A stretch of DNA of 64,000 nt from Azohydromonas australica DSM 1124 (GTDB lineage Bacteria; Pseudomonadota; Gammaproteobacteria; Burkholderiales; Burkholderiaceae_C): contig NZ_AUMO01000044.1 in NCBI RefSeq assembly GCF_000430725.1, positions 94,849 to 158,848 of the forward strand, written 5' to 3'. Shown one piece after another: positions 18,469 through 26,456 of the stretch (position 1 is its first letter; each line of letters opens with the position of its first letter). The notes beneath the pieces were generated by a model that had not been told where the DNA came from, made no database searches, and worked only from the letters and a program-made list of their open reading frames with translations. Both the position numbers and the translations under genes were made by a program.

Positions 18469-19034
18469 AAATAGATACCCACGGTTGATGCGTGGCAGGG
18501 CGGGGCATGCCATGGCAATGGCACCCGGCATGCGGCCGGGAAAAGCCGGCGCAAACTGCCACATTCTTCGGAGGGGAAGGCCTGCCCGAAGGCGGCGTCC
18601 ACTGGCCGCGGACTCTACAAGCCGAGGGCGCGCAATCAGCGCCCTACGTCTTCTTTCATTTTCACGAATGGTTAGATCACGTTTAGCAAGGTAAATCGCG
18701 CTTCATTTTTGGTTGTGATGAGGTCCAATGTGTGGGCATTTCACAAATTACGTAGCTAATTGAAAAATTACGGAACTCAATTTCCCCGCCAATTCGCAGT
18801 AATTATCGGTCGCGCACAGCACAAATCGCGGGAATGGTGTAGATAAACGAAGCAGCCGACAAGGGAAATTAAATCGCGGCGGCTTTTAATTAGAAATACC
18901 AGCTTGCCGCTGGTTTCCCCAGGCGTCAATCCGGCGCAGCAGCCATTTCCCAACACCGCCCCAAAAATTCCGGAAACCGGGCGGCCATGGGCCGGCCATC
19001 GCACCGGCGCGCGAGCGGGAGCGCTGCTGCACGT
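18469..19034. other. AT-rich intergenic region (566 bp)
   Basis: No credible gene is seen. The part from about 18650 to 18890 is markedly AT-rich compared with the rest of the window and contains two AATTACG copies near 18747 and 18767. It precedes the lipoprotein gene, so it may hold its promoter and a binding site for a nucleoid-associated protein. Confidence 0.6.
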
Positions 19035-20318
19035 TCAGCGCAGCAGGGCCTGCACCTGGCAGTTCACGGTGTTGGCCTTGTACGGGAAGCTCAGGCTGGA
19101 GCTCGTGGTGCGCGACACCCGGCCGACGTTGCAGCCGGCCGAGACGTTGCGCGTGGCCTCCCAGGTGGCGCCCAACGCCGTGAAGCGCGTGGTGTCGCTG
19201 CCGCTGAGGTTCTGCACGCCGCCACCGGCGTCCACGACCGGGTTGACCAGCTTGCGGTCGCTGTAGCGCAGGTTGGCGTTGACGGCCACCTTGGCGGTGG
19301 CCTGCCAGGTGCCGTCCAGGATGGCCGAGTTCGTCACCCGCGAGCCTGCGGCCGTGAGGTCCGTGGTGTCCGCGGGCAGGAGGCGGTCGGTGTCGTCGGC
19401 GTCGCGCACCAGCGAGGTGGTGAAGGTGAGTTTGCCGGTGGGCTGCCAGCGCCAGCGCACCAGGCCGTTGATGCCCGAGAAGTCGCGCCGCGTCGCGAGC
19501 TCGTAGCGGCGCTGCTCGTAGCCGATGCGGCCGTCCAGCCGGCTCTTGCCGGTGGCCTCCCAGTCGGCGCTGATCTCGACGCCGTGGCTGCGGTACTCGT
19601 CGGGCAGCGGCGCGATGCCGCCGCCGCTGGTGCGGGAGAAGGGATATTTGCCCCGCGCCTGCACCGCGGCCGTGGCCAGCGTCAGCCGGTCGCTGGGACG
19701 CCAGCGCACGCCGGCACGCACGGCGCGGCGCTCGTTGTTGCGAAAGCGGTAGGCCTCGGCGGAATATTCTGTCTTGCGGGTATTGAAACCCACGAAGGGC
19801 TGCAATTTGCTGCTCGCCGTGCCGCGCTGCACCGTGGCGTTGAAAGTGCGCTCGCGCAGGATATTGCGCTCGCGCAGCGTGGTGGCCGTGAATGGCGAGC
19901 CATAAGACGCCAGGGATTTCTCTCTCGTGCCTTTCACCTGGCCGGAAAAGCGCCCGGCAGTTTCCCAATCCACACCCGCGCTGGCGCCATATCCATTGTT
20001 GTCCAGCTCGTTGAGGCGACTGAACCGCTGGCGCCGCACGGCCAAGTCGGTGTAGACGCGCTGGCGGCCGATGGGCTTGTCGACACCGGCCAGCACGGAG
20101 CCGGTGGTGTACGAGTCCGATTGGGGCCCCTGGCCCGGCGGCACGCGGAACACGTTCGAGTCACGCCCCCGCGCGACCGAGGCCCCCAGGTAGTAAGGGC
20201 TCGCGGCGCTGCTGGCCGGGGGCTTGGGCGGGCCGGATTGCGCCTGGGCCGCCAGGGAGGCCAGCAGCAGCGCGCAGCCGCTCAGGACCAGTCGGGCTCG
20301 CGGCGGTGTAGGGCTCAC
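19035..20318 (-). CDS. EpsL-like outer-membrane beta-barrel protein
   Basis: A 427-aa protein with a signal peptide (LLLASLAAQAQS, cleavage near residue 27) and alternating aromatic/polar strands that end in NTVNCQVQALLR, as in outer-membrane barrels. Motifs such as GRDSNVFR, DSYTTGSVLAGVDKPIGRQRVY and WQPTGKLTFTTSLVRD match the EpsL/putative porin group found in exopolysaccharide operons. Two cysteines near the C-terminus (in SAGCNVG and NCQVQ) could pair. No polymerase, Wza-type channel or PEP-CTERM gene is nearby, so it is an orphan member. Function in glycan export or surface anchoring is inferred. Confidence 0.75.
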   Translation of the reverse strand: MSPTPPRARLVLSGCALLLASLAAQAQSGPPKPPASSAASPYYLGASVARGRDSNVFRVPPGQGPQSDSYTTGSVLAGVDKPIGRQRVYTDLAVRRQRFSRLNELDNNGYGASAGVDWETAGRFSGQVKGTREKSLASYGSPFTATTLRERNILRERTFNATVQRGTASSKLQPFVGFNTRKTEYSAEAYRFRNNERRAVRAGVRWRPSDRLTLATAAVQARGKYPFSRTSGGGIAPLPDEYRSHGVEISADWEATGKSRLDGRIGYEQRRYELATRRDFSGINGLVRWRWQPTGKLTFTTSLVRDADDTDRLLPADTTDLTAAGSRVTNSAILDGTWQATAKVAVNANLRYSDRKLVNPVVDAGGGVQNLSGSDTTRFTALGATWEATRNVSAGCNVGRVSRTTSSSLSFPYKANTVNCQVQALLR

Positions 20319-20885
20319 GGCAAATCTCCACGTCAGGTTTTTCTGGCGGCGGCCCCGGGCATGGGAAACCGCTGGCGCCGCCTGCCCATGACCGCCGAAT
20401 CAAATCAGCCGGAAACCCGGCAGAAGTGACGGGAGATCCTAGGACACGCCCCTGCCCGCCTCGCCGTGCGTATCGAATTCGCCACGCCCGAAAATTCAGC
20501 CCGATACTGTAACCAAGCCCTGTCACGGCAAAAGACCCGGCTCTCCACGGGCAACGGGAATGCAGGCTTGTTAATTCTTGATGCGACAGAAATCCGAAAT
20601 TGCGAACGGTTGGGAAATGATGCTTTTGCGCTCGCAAAACATGGCTGCCGGACTTCGATGCAAATCACGGCACGGGATGGCACCCGCGCGGCCGGCTGCG
20701 TGCGGTGCTTGGGCGAGGCCGGGCACGGGCGCCGGCCGGTCTCGTGCACCGCGCCGGCGATGGCGCGGCCGGCTCGAACGTTCTGCGGCAGTGAGGCCCT
20801 GGATCTGTCCGGCCTGACCGTGGGGGTGCCTGGCGCCTTGGGTGATGACGCAACCGATGGACGGCCTTGAGGTGGCCGTCCGGGA
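20319..20885. other. Intergenic region (567 bp), lower GC
   Basis: No convincing gene. A short plus-strand reading from 20466 to 20870 has no family resemblance and mixes an AT-richer first half with a GC-rich second half, so it is not called. The segment nearest 20319 should carry the promoter of the EpsL-like gene. Confidence 0.55.
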
Positions 20886-21137
20886 TCAGCGGGCCGCCTG
20901 CGCCAGTTGCGCCAGCGCCGCCTGCAGCCCCGCCACGCCGCCCACGCGCTGGTCGTTGATGAAGATCTGCGGCATCTGGCGCACGCTGGGCCCGCAGCGT
21001 TCGTAGAACGCCAGGCGCTCGGCCTCGTCGTCGATCTGGATGACCTCGAAGGGCAGGCCGCGGCTTTCGAGCAGGCGCTTGGCGGTGTCGCACTGGGGGC
21101 AGGCGCTCTTGCTGTAGACGACGATTTTCAGATTCAT
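20886..21137 (-). CDS. Glutaredoxin-family protein
   Basis: An 83-aa thioredoxin-fold protein. It begins MNLKIVVYSKSACPQCDTAK, with the redox motif CPQC at residues 14-17 in the GrxC/NrdH-like position, followed by a cis-proline segment QMPQIFINDQRVGG that binds glutathione. Length is normal for a monothiol/dithiol glutaredoxin. The start at 21137 leaves the first beta strand at the N-terminus. It would reduce protein disulfides or mixed disulfides in the cytoplasm. No operon partner. Confidence 0.9.
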   Translation of the reverse strand: MNLKIVVYSKSACPQCDTAKRLLESRGLPFEVIQIDDEAERLAFYERCGPSVRQMPQIFINDQRVGGVAGLQAALAQLAQAAR

Positions 21138-21344
21138 GGAAGTTGTTGATACAAAGCAGGCTCCAGTATCGCCGCCCGGTAGAAGCTGCTCGTTTCGCCG
21201 GCATGCACGCGCTCCAGCGCCCTGCCCGCTTTGGCTGGCTGGCGTCAAGACACTGTTGCGCCCAGATCAAACGGGGCACCGCGACGCCGCATGCCTGCGG
21301 CCCATGCCATGGAAGAATCGCCACCCGGAGGATCGGAGGGAAGC

Positions 21345-21668
21345 GTGAAGGGGATCGTTGCGTTCGTGCTGTTTGCGCAATTGATGGCGGTGGCATCGGT
21401 GTTGGCCGCCGTGAAGCTGCGCCAGGCCCTGGGAGCGCCCGGGGTCACGCCGCTGCAGTTCCTCGTGATCTCGTTGCAGATGTGGCTACCCACGGCCGTC
21501 GCCTTCGTGTTCGTGATGAACGTGGTGCTGGAGAAGTGGGAGCTGCGTCCGCTGCTGGCCATCCCGGTGCTGCTGGTATCGTTGCTTGTGCCGGGAGTGG
21601 CGATCGCGGCCTGGCTGCTACGGCGCATACAGCGCCGCGCAAAGACGGCCCAGCCGCTCACGGCCTGA
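21345..21668 (+). CDS. Small hydrophobic membrane protein
   Basis: A 107-aa protein with three predicted membrane helices: GIVAFVLFAQLMAVASVLAAV, LQMWLPTAVAFVFVMNVVL and LLAIPVLLVSLLVPGVAIAAW, and a basic C-terminal tail. The GTG at 21345 is chosen because GGAGGG lies 4 nt upstream. An in-frame ATG at 21309 would add 12 residues. Family not recognised; no function assigned. Confidence 0.65.
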   Translation: MKGIVAFVLFAQLMAVASVLAAVKLRQALGAPGVTPLQFLVISLQMWLPTAVAFVFVMNVVLEKWELRPLLAIPVLLVSLLVPGVAIAAWLLRRIQRRAKTAQPLTA

Positions 21669-21724
21669 GCCTGTGCAGCAGGTTCGGGCCAGGGGCGGCA
21701 TGCTTACCCCGGCCTTGCAATGAT

Positions 21725-21741
21725 CCGGTGTACAACACCGG
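21725..21741. promoter_or_regulatory. Inverted repeat upstream of the phasin gene
   Basis: CCGGTGT and ACACCGG form 7-bp arms separated by ACA, about 90 bp before the phasin ATG. The placement fits an operator for the phasin gene, but the cognate regulator is not known. Confidence 0.35.
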
Positions 21742-21831
21742 GCAAGCTTTATTGCCCTCCCCCTCCGTGCGCCCGGTGATCTGAGCGCACAATTTCCGCG
21801 TCGCAACAACGCTTCACTTCAGGAGACCGTC

Positions 21832-22209
21832 ATGAACGTTTTCTTTACCCAAGCCCAGGAAGCCGCCAAGCAGTGGAGCGAGCTGAGCACCGCTTTCTTC
21901 CAGGAACAAGCCAAGCTGTTCCAGTCGCCGCTGACGGCCGGCGCCGGTGCCGCGACGGACCCGAACGCTGCCATGGCCGGCCTGGTCAAGGCCACCGAGC
22001 AGGCCGACGAGTTCATGGTCAAGGCCGTGAAGCTGCTCGACGCCCAGAGCGCCCAGCTGATGGACGCTGCGCTGCAGGACAACGCTGCCAAGGAATCGCT
22101 GGCCCCGGTGATCGCCGGCTACAAGTCGGCCTCGCAAGCCGTGGTGGCCGCCGTGGAGCAGCTGGCCCAGGCCCGCAAGGCGCTGCTGGACAAGACCCGC
22201 GCCGGCTGA
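21832..22209 (+). CDS. Phasin-like granule-associated protein
   Basis: A 125-aa, almost entirely helical, Ala/Gln/Lys-rich protein starting MNVFFTQAQEAAKQWSELST, consistent with the phasins that coat polyhydroxyalkanoate granules. It is shorter than common betaproteobacterial PhaP proteins (about 180-190 aa). An AGGAGA site precedes the ATG and a rho-independent terminator follows 22 nt after the stop, so it is a single-gene transcript. No PHA synthase genes are in the window. Confidence 0.75.
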   Translation: MNVFFTQAQEAAKQWSELSTAFFQEQAKLFQSPLTAGAGAATDPNAAMAGLVKATEQADEFMVKAVKLLDAQSAQLMDAALQDNAAKESLAPVIAGYKSASQAVVAAVEQLAQARKALLDKTRAG

Positions 22210-22231
22210 ACCGCCGCCGCGCTGACATCAC

Positions 22232-22253
22232 AGGGGCCCTCGGGTCCCTTTTT
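22232..22253 (+). terminator. Rho-independent terminator after the phasin gene
   Basis: A 7-bp stem AGGGGCC/GGTCCCT (one G-T pair) with a three-base loop is followed directly by a run of T residues. Confidence 0.75.
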
Positions 22254-22278
22254 TCATGGACGCGCGCCGGACCGGCGG

Positions 22279-22782
22279 CTACGCCGCCTCGTCGCCCGGG
22301 CCCAGCGCCCTGGCGGCGTGCGACACGAGGCGGTCGAGCAGCCGGTCGAGCTGCTCGCGCTCGGGCGCATCCAGGCAGGCAACAATTTCCTCGTTGCGGC
22401 GCTGGATCAGTGCCTTGACCCGGCGCCAGGTCTGACGCCCCTGCGGGGTGAGCTTGAGCACCACGCCACGCCCGTCCAGCGCGCTGGTCTGCTTGTCCAC
22501 CAGCCCCTGGTCCACCAGCGTCTGTGCCGCGCGGCTGGCCTGGCCCTTGGTGAGGTTGGCCAGGCGCGCCAGGTCGTTCACCGACAAGGGCGCGAACGCC
22601 CCCACCGCGGCGAGGCAGCGCCCCTCGTTGAGCGGAATGCCCGCCTCCTGCAGGTAGACGGCCTGGCTCACCCGGTCGGTGAGCTTGGACAAGGTGTGGA
22701 GCCGGTGCGTGACCGTGCGATCGAGTTCGAAATCGGCCTTCTTCGCGGGCATTTTCTGGACGTCGGCAAATGTCGTGGACAC
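22279..22782 (-). CDS. MarR-family transcriptional regulator
   Basis: A 167-aa winged-helix protein with the MarR order: an N-terminal dimerisation helix, LNEGRCLAAVGAFAPLSVNDLARLANLTKGQASRAAQTLVDQGLV as the recognition region, and the wing DKQTSALDGRGVVLKLTPQGRQ. The usual DxRS/DxRG wing motif appears as LDGRGV. A C-terminal helix contains ERE-QLDRLLDRLV for dimerisation. MarR proteins often sense aromatic or phenolic compounds. The target is unclear: no gene is adjacent in operon arrangement. Confidence 0.9.
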   Translation of the reverse strand: MSTTFADVQKMPAKKADFELDRTVTHRLHTLSKLTDRVSQAVYLQEAGIPLNEGRCLAAVGAFAPLSVNDLARLANLTKGQASRAAQTLVDQGLVDKQTSALDGRGVVLKLTPQGRQTWRRVKALIQRRNEEIVACLDAPEREQLDRLLDRLVSHAARALGPGDEAA

Positions 22783-22933
22783 GGCAAACCTTAACCCACT
22801 TCGGCCCGTGGACCGCCGCAGGCCGTGCCTGCTCCCGTCTTGATGCCTGTCAACGCCACGCCGCCCCGGCGCGTTGAACCGGACATGGCGGCTGGCGAAG
22901 CCGCCTCACCTGTTCAACGAGCCTGGAGTTGTC

Positions 22934-23182
22934 GTGGGTCTCGAAAAACGCCTCATCACGCTTGCCGCGGCCGGCCTGCTGAGCCTCTTTGGCGGTTGCG
23001 CAGTCGTTCCGGCCGGGCCACCTTATGCATCGGTCACGGTTGCGCCCGCACCGGTCTACATCGCTCCCGCGTATCCCAGTCCCGGCCCGGGCTGGGGCTG
23101 GGCGTACCGGCCGTACTACGGCTGGGGCTGGCGCCACCCCTACTACGGCTGGCGCGGCGGGTACCGCGGCGGCTGGCGCTGA
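22934..23182 (+). CDS. Small lipoprotein-like protein rich in Tyr, Gly and Trp
   Basis: An 82-aa protein starting at GTG 22934 with GGAG 5 nt upstream. A basic start and hydrophobic helix lead to LSLFGGC, a slightly atypical lipobox. The mature part is Pro/Ala-rich and then consists of short repeats such as YYGWGWR and YYGWRGGYRGGWR. Similar tiny lipoproteins with aromatic-glycine tails are frequent in Burkholderiales but lack a known function. Confidence 0.6.
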   Translation: MGLEKRLITLAAAGLLSLFGGCAVVPAGPPYASVTVAPAPVYIAPAYPSPGPGWGWAYRPYYGWGWRHPYYGWRGGYRGGWR

Positions 23183-23366
23183 AGACCGGCGCTGAAGGCA
23201 AGGACAGTCCCGGCCCGGCCGGGACGAGGCACATGGCTCGGGGAGTTTTCTTTCCCTTGTCCTTCAGCACCGCTCCGGCGGCCTTGCCGGCCAGCAAGGC
23301 CGCAAGGGCTTTTGCCGCGACCCTGGCTCCGGCCTGAGGCGGCGATGCCGCGTGCCACGTGCACGC

Positions 23367-24398
23367 TCAAGCCTGCTTGTAGGCCACGGCCGCGCTGCCC
23401 GGGCCCACCAGCGGGATCAACTCCGTGCGCTGGAAGCCGACCTCGCGCGCCCAGCGGTCGAAGTCCGCTCCCGTGTAGTCGAAGGCGTCGCCGAACTCGA
23501 TGAGCATGTTCAGCGACATCAGCAGCCCGAAGGCGTTGTGGCGGCGGTCGTCGTCGATGAGGTTGTCCACGGCGATGAGGCAGCCGCCCGGCGGCAGCGC
23601 GTCGTAGGCCTTGCGCATGAGCTGCAGCTTCTTCTCCAGGTTCCAGTCGTGCAGGATCATGCCCATCGTGATCACGTCCGCCTGCGGGAAGTCATCGCTG
23701 AAGAAGTCGATGGGCCGAGCCTGCACGCACCCGGCCAGCCCGCGGCGCTCGATGTGGCGCTCGGCGATGGCCGTGACCTGGGGCAGGTCCAGCGTCGTGC
23801 AGCGCAGGTGCGGATGGCGCGCCGCCACGAGGCAGGCGAGCTGTCCCGTCGCGCCGCCGATGTCGGCCAGCGTGCGGTACGGGCCGAAGTCGAACTTGTC
23901 GGCCAGCAGGGTGAAATTGCCGGCCGAGATGCCGCTCATTGCGGCCATGAACTGCTCCAGCCGCGCCGGGTCCTCGTAGAGCTTGGCGAACATCGGTTCG
24001 CCGCTGTGCTTGATCTCGTTCTGGGGCTGGCCGGTGCGCAGCGCCTCGGTGAGGCCGGCCCAGAAGGGATACAGCCGCGCATTCGCCATCTCCAGGACGC
24101 CACCGATGTAGCCCGGCGAGGCGCGGTCGAGGAAGAACTGCGTCTCTGCGGTGTTGCTGTAGGCCGCCAGCTCGCCGCTGCCCTCGCGCTGCACAAAGCC
24201 CAGCGCCAGCAGCGTGTCCAGGAAATCGGGCATGGCGCGCGGGTGCAGGCCCAGGCGGCGGCGCAACTGTTCGGCGGTGTGCGGCCCCTCCGCCAGCAGC
24301 GTGAACACGCCCAGTTCCACGGCGGACAGCAAGGCCTTGGAGCCCCAGAAGGCCATGCCGGTCTGGAGGATGTGTTCGGGGGAAAGCGAGGCGTTCAT
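23367..24398 (-). CDS. SAM-dependent O-methyltransferase
   Basis: A 343-aa class I methyltransferase of the hydroxyindole/plant-type O-methyltransferase group. An N-terminal winged-helix dimerisation domain (VELGVFTLLAEGPHTAEQLRRRLGL) precedes the Rossmann domain, with SAM loop LADIGGATGQLACLV, acidic end of strand 2 in TTLDLPQV, and MILHDWNLEKKLQLM around the catalytic histidine. An AAGGAG precedes the ATG at 24398. The acceptor is unknown; it lies downstream of the glycan cluster but 169 bp away. Confidence 0.88.
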   Translation of the reverse strand: MNASLSPEHILQTGMAFWGSKALLSAVELGVFTLLAEGPHTAEQLRRRLGLHPRAMPDFLDTLLALGFVQREGSGELAAYSNTAETQFFLDRASPGYIGGVLEMANARLYPFWAGLTEALRTGQPQNEIKHSGEPMFAKLYEDPARLEQFMAAMSGISAGNFTLLADKFDFGPYRTLADIGGATGQLACLVAARHPHLRCTTLDLPQVTAIAERHIERRGLAGCVQARPIDFFSDDFPQADVITMGMILHDWNLEKKLQLMRKAYDALPPGGCLIAVDNLIDDDRRHNAFGLLMSLNMLIEFGDAFDYTGADFDRWAREVGFQRTELIPLVGPGSAAVAYKQA

Positions 24399-24567
24399 GC
24401 GGGCTCCTTGCGGTGGGTCGCGGGGTTCAGTCACTGCCTGGGGCCGCCGGGTGGCGGCGGATCGGCAGTGTCCCGATACCGCAGCGGGCGCGCATCGCTC
24501 CAAGGGCGGCCGCGGCCTCGCTCGGACGGTGGCCTCGGCCCGCCCGAAGGTGGGTGCCCCGTCCGGG

Positions 24568-26451
24568 TCAGGTCGAAGGCGTCACCGGCACCGTGGGCCG
24601 GACCGGCTGCGCGGTGGTGTCCTGAACCACGCCACCGGCCAGCGGACGCGCCGTCGTGCTGGCAGGCCCTTCGTTCAGCCCGTACACCCCGCGCCAGAAC
24701 GTGGCGCTGCCCATCTGCTCCATCGCTTCGGCATAGGCTTGGCGCAGCTCGGGCAAGCGCCGCAGGAACGGGCGCAACTGAGCCAGCATGTCGCGCATCT
24801 CGGCCAGGAAGCGCCCGCGGTCCAGCTCCACCATGTAGCCGGTTTCGCTGGCCACGTGACGGTAGAGCACGCGACGGAAGCCGAAGACGTCGCGGGCGCG
24901 GCCATGGAAGCTCTTTTCGTGCACCAGCACCTTGCTGCTCAGCAGCGAGCGCGGCAGCAGGTAGCCCTGCAGCGTCAGCACGCGCAGCAGGCGGCGCAGC
25001 TTCGGCTCGCGGCCACTGGGGCGCGGCAGCCGGTACGCCTCGTCCAGGCGCACCAGCGGCACCATCTTCTCCACCGGCGCCCAGCCCGCGATCTCCGCCC
25101 GCACCTGGGCCAGGTCCATGTTGTCGCGGAAGAAGCGAGGCCCCGCCGCCACGTGCCGCAGCGCCAGCGTGACGGCCCGCGCGCTGGCGTACTGGTAGCC
25201 CTTGAGCGCCTTGATGAACAGCTCGCGCACCAGCTTGAGCACGCGCCGTGCGCCGCCGCGCTGCAGCAGCACGGCCCACACCAGGTGATAGCGCGCATCC
25301 AGGTAGGCCGTCATCGGCCCGGCCTTGACGTGGAAGTCCTCGCCCTGACAGGCGATGCCCAGCGTGGTGATGATCTCGAAATCGTTGTGCAGCCCGAAGA
25401 AGATGTCGTCGCCGCGCACGAAGAACGGGAAAGGCCAGCGCTGCACGTCCGCCAGCCCGAAGGCGAAGAACCACCAGGCGCCGTAATCCGGGCGCGGGTC
25501 GCCGCGGTCGCAGTCCAGCAGCGCCGGCACGTGGCGCAGGTCGCGCCCGATGCCGATGGGCTGCACGTAGCCGTCGAAGCGCGCGCCGTTCTCCAGCAGT
25601 TGCCAGGGCCGCGACTCGCTGATCAGCGCCCCCGTCACCGCCAGGCGCGGCGTGCGGGCGTAGGACAGCAGCGCCAGCGCGCGCGCGATGGACTCCGTCT
25701 CGCACGAGGCATCGTCGTCCATGAACAGCGCATGGGTGTGGGTGCCGCCGTCGATCAGCGACAGCATCCCGCGCACGAACCCACCGGTGCCGCCGAGGTT
25801 CTGGTTCGGGATCACCGTCACTTCCGCGTCGCTGGCCAGCGGCAGGTTGCGCGAGTTGTCCACCACGGTGAGCGTGAGCCGCCCGCGCAGGTCGGGGCGG
25901 CGCAGCAGACACCGGATGCGCTCCACCGCTGGCAACACCTGCGCCACGCGGTTGAAATGCGTCACCACCAGCCCCAGCTGCACCGCGTTGGGCGGCGGCT
26001 GCGGCGTGACGTAGCGTGCCGCGGTGAGCCGCCCCGGCTCCAGCGCCCGCAGGCGGAAGAACAGCAGGCCGTCGGGCAGGCTGTCCCAGCCCGGCACGAC
26101 CATCAGCGCCGGCATGCCGGGTTGCAGCCGCAATTCCTGCTCGGCCACCCACGACGGCGCCTGGGCGTGCCGGTGCAGGCCCAGGCTCAGCACGAAGCGG
26201 CCCTCTCCTTCGACTTGCAGCAGCACGTCCTTGAGCGCGCAGTGGCGGCGCCACGTGCTCACGGACAGCGCGCCGTAGTAGGTATCGGTCAAGGCCAGGC
26301 CGCCGGCCTCGAAATGCAGCGTGGGCTCGTCGAGGCGGCACCAGGCCTGGTCGTTGAGCCGCACATACAGATCCTCGGGCGCCTGCACGCCCAGGTTGGG
26401 CAGTACCAGGCTTTGCAGCGTGTGCAGGGTCGGGTTCAAAACGGAATCCAT
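24568..26451 (-). CDS. GlfT2-like galactofuranosyltransferase
   Basis: A 627-aa glycosyltransferase. Residues 1-150 form a beta-rich N-terminal domain. The GT-A domain follows: LGLVVTHFNRVAQVLPAVERI, the VVDNS loop, PNQNLGGTGGFVRGM, and the metal-binding FMDDDA (a DDD motif as in the mycobacterial arabinogalactan galactofuranosyltransferase). A WWFFAFGLADVQRWPFPFFVRGDD segment matches the acceptor site of that group. The C-terminal 200 residues are helical. It sits 5 bp downstream of the ABC exporter gene on the same strand, so a glycan-assembly role is likely. Confidence 0.87.
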   Translation of the reverse strand: MDSVLNPTLHTLQSLVLPNLGVQAPEDLYVRLNDQAWCRLDEPTLHFEAGGLALTDTYYGALSVSTWRRHCALKDVLLQVEGEGRFVLSLGLHRHAQAPSWVAEQELRLQPGMPALMVVPGWDSLPDGLLFFRLRALEPGRLTAARYVTPQPPPNAVQLGLVVTHFNRVAQVLPAVERIRCLLRRPDLRGRLTLTVVDNSRNLPLASDAEVTVIPNQNLGGTGGFVRGMLSLIDGGTHTHALFMDDDASCETESIARALALLSYARTPRLAVTGALISESRPWQLLENGARFDGYVQPIGIGRDLRHVPALLDCDRGDPRPDYGAWWFFAFGLADVQRWPFPFFVRGDDIFFGLHNDFEIITTLGIACQGEDFHVKAGPMTAYLDARYHLVWAVLLQRGGARRVLKLVRELFIKALKGYQYASARAVTLALRHVAAGPRFFRDNMDLAQVRAEIAGWAPVEKMVPLVRLDEAYRLPRPSGREPKLRRLLRVLTLQGYLLPRSLLSSKVLVHEKSFHGRARDVFGFRRVLYRHVASETGYMVELDRGRFLAEMRDMLAQLRPFLRRLPELRQAYAEAMEQMGSATFWRGVYGLNEGPASTTARPLAGGVVQDTTAQPVRPTVPVTPST

Positions 26452-26456
26452 GTCGA

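Noticed and set aside
20466..20870. A 134-residue plus-strand reading upstream of the EpsL-like gene
   Set aside because: No ribosome site or family features, and a sharp composition change inside it.
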